Positions 60,250-64,000 of a stretch of 64,000 bases of DNA are shown piece by piece. Made by a program: the position numbers and the translations under genes. The DNA is from Pterobdella sp. o SKG-2022 (Eukaryota; Annelida; Clitellata; Hirudinida; Piscicolidae), in NCBI GenBank assembly GCA_964035795.1, contig OZ038320.1, forward strand, positions 29,599,160 to 29,663,159, given 5' to 3'. The notes under the pieces were generated by a model that had not been told where the DNA came from, did not search any database, and saw nothing but the letters and a program-made list of their open reading frames with translations. The first letter of the stretch is position 1, and every line of letters starts with the position of its first letter.

Positions 60250-61365
60250 TCTTCAAAGCGTTTTGCTAAGCAGAAAGAATATGAATACTTATTTGAACCA
60301 GCTTATCAACTTGAGACGCTTAGTAGAAGACCGTAATGAGGTATGTATAGCTTTTTAGAAAACGATTTAAATCGCTTACCGCCTTCATTTGTATTTTATG
60401 GCTGAACAATCAAAAATTTAGTTGTTTTTCTTATTCATTATTGACTATATTGAGAAACACTAGTAATTTTTTTTAAGATACAAAGCTTTTTGTTAGCTAA
60501 ATAACATTTTCAAGTATGAAAAACATACCTTAATAACATTTATCATTGTTCTTCTACATACTCATGTTAATGCGGCTAGTGAAAAGTCTTTTTGTTTTCA
60601 TTATTATTGCTTTTGTGGCCGTTAAAAAATCTTAAGCTTTTTTTATTATTATAACTTTAAATCCCCTTTTTCAATCAGATTCCCTTCATAATTTTTTTGT
60701 AAAAAACTTTAAGCTATATAAAACACCCATGGTACTGACAATTTATATTGACATTTTTTGATATAAAAGTCAACTTTTAAAAAACTATTGTTAATTAAAA
60801 ATAGCAGCTTGAGATAATTTCTTCAATATAAACTCTATAAAACAAAAACTATTATAAATTATCTGTAATCAGCCATTGAAATTTTAAAAATTCAACGTCG
60901 CAATATCCTATATACAGGCTACAATTTTCCTAAAGGCACAATCAAACTTATTTTTGCATGTGAATCTATCAAGTGTGTATGCTAGACTGATTGTTTGAGA
61001 AAGGGATCAGCTTTGATACAAGAATGCTTTGAGGATTTAAATATTATTAAAGAGGTAGTGAGAGGTTATTCAAACTGGTGAATTAATTACCAATAAACAA
61101 GTAACTAAATTCATTTTTTAAAAATAATTAAAATAAAACTCAATACAGATTAATATTTTAATTTAATATCATTTCTAATATAAATAAAACAAACAATAAT
61201 AATTTATTAAAGATAAAGAAACACCTAAATCTCCTTCCTAACAATTCCTAACATCTAATAAAACTATAAAAATGAAACATCTATACCATAACTGAGCTAT
61301 GTTTGTGAAGTATTGCCTAGATCAAAATACAAAATTTTTATTTAAAGATCTAATCAGTCTCCGCA
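60250..61365. other. AT-rich intergenic DNA
   Basis: No gene, repeat or RNA feature that I can support. Confidence 0.6.
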
Positions 61366-61368
61366 GAA

Positions 61369-62413
61369 GAATGACTGGTAAACAAGAGAAAAAGGCTACA
61401 AAGGTATTAAAAGCATTGAATAACTGAATGAACACTGCCTTTTCTGCACCAAAAATATCTTTTCTATAGTATAGTTGAAGTTGTTATTTTTTTTAAATCA
61501 TTATTTTTTTTTATTATTTTTATTGATACTTTCGTGACTTTCAATATTATTATTATTCTTTTCATTATTTTTATTATTTTTGTTTTTGTTATTTTTGTTT
61601 TTGTTATTTTCATTTTTATTATTTTCATTTTTATTATTATTCTTTTAATTATTTTTTTTATTTTTATTTTTATTGTTTTTATTTTTATTTTTTTAATTTT
61701 TGTTTTTGTTATTTTTATTTTTATTATTTTTATTTTTATTATTCTCATTTTTATTATTATTCTTTTAATTATTTTAATTATTTTTATTTTTATTGTTTTT
61801 ATTTTTATTATTTTTATTTTTTTTATTATTATTTTTATTAATTATATTTTTATTTTTAATATTTTTATTTTTATTATTTTTAATTCGTTAAGCTTTAGTT
61901 TAAAAATAATTTTTTATATATATTTCCAAGAATGACTGGTAAACAAGAGAAAAAGGCTACAAAGGTATTAAAAGCATTGAATAACTGAATGAACACTGCC
62001 TTTTCTGCACCAAAAATATCTTTTCTATAGTATAGTTGAAGTTGTTATTTTTTTTAAATCATTATTTTTTTTTTATTATTTTTATTGATACTTTCGTGAC
62101 TTTCAATATTATTATTATTCTTTTCACTATTTTTATTATTTTTATTTTTGTTATTTTTATTTTTATTATTTTTATTTTTATTATTTTTATTTTTATTATT
62201 TTTATTTTTATTCTTTTTATTATTTTTTTTTTATATTTTTATTTTCATTATTATTCTTTTAATTATTTTAATTATTTTTATTTTTATTATTTTTATTTTT
62301 ATTATTTTATTTTTATTATTTTTATTCTTTTTATTTTTATTATTTTTATTTTTTTTATTTTTAATTCGTTACGATTCAGTTTGAAAATAATTTTTTATAT
62401 ATATTTTCAAGAA
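61369..62413. repeat. Tandem duplication (period about 561 bp) with expanded (TTTTTAT)n microsatellites
   Basis: Unit 1 starts at 61369 and unit 2 at 61930, both with GAATGACTGGTAAACAAGAG. Each has about 190 bp of unique sequence, then 240-320 bp of TTATTTTTATT/TTTTTGTT units, then a shared end (AATAATTTTTTATATATATTT). The repeat length differs between units. The hydrophobic Ile/Phe frames across it are artefacts of the repeat. Confidence 0.95.
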
Positions 62414-62461
62414 TAGCATTTAAATACACATTTGTTTTTTTTTGCTTTCACATACCCAATG

Positions 62462-62547
62462 TCATTTTTGTATTTTGTATTTGTATTTGTAGGGCGCGCA
62501 GTTTGCAAACTAGGTTTGCTGCAGAGGCGCTGTTCTAATCAGAAGGG
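62462..62547 (-). other. LINE 3' UTR and microsatellite tail
   Basis: After the ORF stop the minus strand reads AACAGCGCCTCTGCAGCAAA, then GCAAACTGCGCGCCC, and ends in TACAAATACAAATACAAAA. A GC-rich stem followed by a short tandem repeat in place of poly(A) is the usual 3' end of CR1/L2-type elements. Confidence 0.8.
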
Positions 62548-64000
62548 CTATGAGAAAGAAATTTGGCTATAAAGATGCGTTTTTAAACGCTTGCGAAAAA
62601 TTTTAAGAGAAGGTGAAAGACGGACATTAAGTGGAAGAGAGTTCCATAAGTGAGGGGCGATATGCGAGAAGGAGCGATGTAAGAAAGGTTTAGAAGAGAC
62701 AGGCTGATGTAGGCATAAACCAGTGTTGGAAGACCTGAGAGACTCAGAAGTCTGTCTGATGGAAAGACGGTCATATAAATAAGCTGGCTGATTAAAGTAT
62801 AAGATGTTAGCTGTGAGCCATAGCAACTTGAACTGGGCTCTTAGTACGACCGGCAGCCAATGGAGGCGATCGAGACAGGTGTGAGATGAAGAATAGTAGT
62901 CGGCTTGAAGAGCGGTTTTAGCAGCGCGATTTTGGAGAGATTGCAACTTAGAAATAAGACAGTTCGGGAGTCGACAAAGAAGAGAGTTACAGTAATCAAT
63001 CCTTGAAAGAACTAAAGAGATGATCAGAGCAACGGCAGTGTCAAAGGGTAGGAACTTGCGTGCCTGTCTGATCGCATGGAGATGAAAGTTGGATGATTGT
63101 ATGATCTGAGAGACAAAGTGTGTAAAGTTGAGTCTAGAATCAAGAGTTACACCTAGTATCTTCAGTTTGGACGTTACGGAAAGAGTAGTGCTGTCAAAGA
63201 TTACTTCAGTGGGAAGATTGGATTTGGAAAGGAGTATGGGACTGCCGACAAACATCACTTCGCTTTTGTTAGGATTCAACATGAGGTGATTGTTAGAAAA
63301 CCAAAGATTGAGCTCAGTGATGCATTCAGATATCTTAGTGAGGCTGGGATGAGGATCAAGGTAAGAAGCGCCTGTAAAGAGGGTAATATCATCAGCAAAC
63401 TGATGATATAGAACGTCGTGCTTCTGTATGATCTCGCTAATAGGAGAAGTATAAAGAGAAAAGAGTATGGGCCCAAGAACAGAACCTTGAGGAACACCAA
63501 AACGAAGGGAGACAGGGGTAGAGGAAGAGCAGCTTATCTTAACAAATTGCTTGCGTTCGGAAAGATAGGACTGAAACCAGGATAAAGCAATGCCAGAAAT
63601 GTGAAAGTAGTCTTCAAGGATATGCAGCATATTTGGATGATTAATGGTGTCAAAAGCTGCTGAAATATCTAAAGACACTAAGACGGCCGCAGACCCGGTA
63701 GCACAGATATTGCGGAGGCTGTCAGTGATGTACAAAAGCGCAGTTTCCGTTGAGTGATGTGAGCGATACGCCGACTGGAAAAGGTTGAAGTTACGCAGTA
63801 CAGAAACATGAGAGGATAATCTCTTGAGAACAACCCTTTCTAAGATCTTTGAGATGGTGCTGAGGTTTGAAATAGGACGATAATTGGATGGTTGCATGGG
63901 GTCTAGATTATATTTTTTCAGTAAAGGGGTTACCTGCGCCGTTTTGAATGAAGTTGGAAAAATACCCTGTGAAAAGGAAAGAGCCGAAAGTTTGCATATA
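62548..64000 (-). CDS. CR1/L2-like LINE ORF2, reverse transcriptase (5' partial)
   Basis: Open without interruption from the window edge to the stop at 62548, at least 483 codons; an internal ATG at 63895-63897 is not the start. Visible in order are PTSFKTAQVTPLLKK, SNYRPISNLSTISKILERVV (RT block 1-2), FNLFQSAYRSHHSTETALL, VLVSLDISAAFDTINH (catalytic Asp), FGVPQGSVLGPILFSLYTSP and HQFADDITLFTG (catalytic Asp pair). After these come the thumb and the C-terminal LHWLPVVLRAQFKLL region. These blocks mark a non-LTR retrotransposon of the CR1/L2/Jockey assemblage. The protein copies the element's RNA at a nicked target. The endonuclease half lies outside the window. The absence of stops suggests a young, possibly active copy. 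Confidence 0.96.
   Translation of the reverse strand, partial: ICKLSALSFSQGIFPTSFKTAQVTPLLKKYNLDPMQPSNYRPISNLSTISKILERVVLKRLSSHVSVLRNFNLFQSAYRSHHSTETALLYITDSLRNICATGSAAVLVSLDISAAFDTINHPNMLHILEDYFHISGIALSWFQSYLSERKQFVKISCSSSTPVSLRFGVPQGSVLGPILFSLYTSPISEIIQKHDVLYHQFADDITLFTGASYLDPHPSLTKISECITELNLWFSNNHLMLNPNKSEVMFVGSPILLSKSNLPTEVIFDSTTLSVTSKLKILGVTLDSRLNFTHFVSQIIQSSNFHLHAIRQARKFLPFDTAVALIISLVLSRIDYCNSLLCRLPNCLISKLQSLQNRAAKTALQADYYSSSHTCLDRLHWLPVVLRAQFKLLWLTANILYFNQPAYLYDRLSIRQTSESLRSSNTGLCLHQPVSSKPFLHRSFSHIAPHLWNSLPLNVRLSPSLKIFRKRLKTHLYSQISFS

Noticed and set aside
61534..62416. Hydrophobic Ile/Phe-rich membrane proteins
   Set aside because: They arise from (TTTTTAT)n repeats; no start context, no domain.
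1..64000. CRISPR arrays, operons, bacterial signals
   Set aside because: The DNA is clearly animal nuclear; the only regular repeats are microsatellites and two-copy tandem duplications.

Overview
The window is AT-rich, gene-poor animal DNA: long AT-rich introns and intergenic spans, spliceosomal GT-AG introns, a CR1/L2-like LINE, a tRNA-derived SINE, foldback MITEs and many microsatellites. The gene content (a Drgx-type paired-class homeobox gene, a Frizzled receptor, a SUEL-lectin/CUB receptor) says metazoan and most likely bilaterian. I cannot name the species. The long Asn/Lys/Ser-rich expansions inside otherwise conserved proteins and the divergent Frizzled suggest a fast-evolving invertebrate lineage. 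In DNA this AT-rich, open frames of 60-90 codons are expected by chance, so genes were called from splice-phase continuity and domain signatures, not from ORF length.

Layout. (1) 1.2-6.2 kb, plus: five exons of a drgx-like homeobox gene. The homeodomain is split by introns after residues 12 and 46. A last exon of 1.57 kb carries an OAR-like motif and a very long low-complexity tail. (2) 13.1-34.7 kb, minus: a gene of at least 21 kb, rebuilt from seven phase-compatible exons. It encodes a SUEL-type galactose-binding lectin domain, a CUB domain interrupted by a huge low-complexity insert, a CCP/sushi-like module, one transmembrane segment and an Asn-rich cytoplasmic tail. Its 5' exons are not identified. 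(3) 34.7-51.8 kb: a gene desert with several GC-richer blocks that could be regulatory, plus a few splice-site-bounded candidate exons. (4) 51.8-53.7 kb, plus: an intronless Frizzled with a full ten-cysteine CRD and seven membrane segments, a TATA/Inr promoter, and no KTxxxW Dishevelled-binding motif. (5) 54.6-60.3 kb: a duplicated small gene (minus) for a Thr/Ser/His/Met-rich, probably GPI-anchored surface protein. The 59.4-60.2 kb copy is intact and the 54.7-55.3 kb copy is broken. A dead LINE fragment and AT-rich spacer lie between them. (6) 61.4-64 kb: a tandemly duplicated T-rich repeat, then the 3' half of a CR1/L2-like LINE with an intact reverse-transcriptase frame that runs off the window edge.

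The three large genes are a sensory/neural-type transcription factor, a Wnt receptor and an adhesion-type receptor. Nothing in the sequence shows that they are co-regulated.
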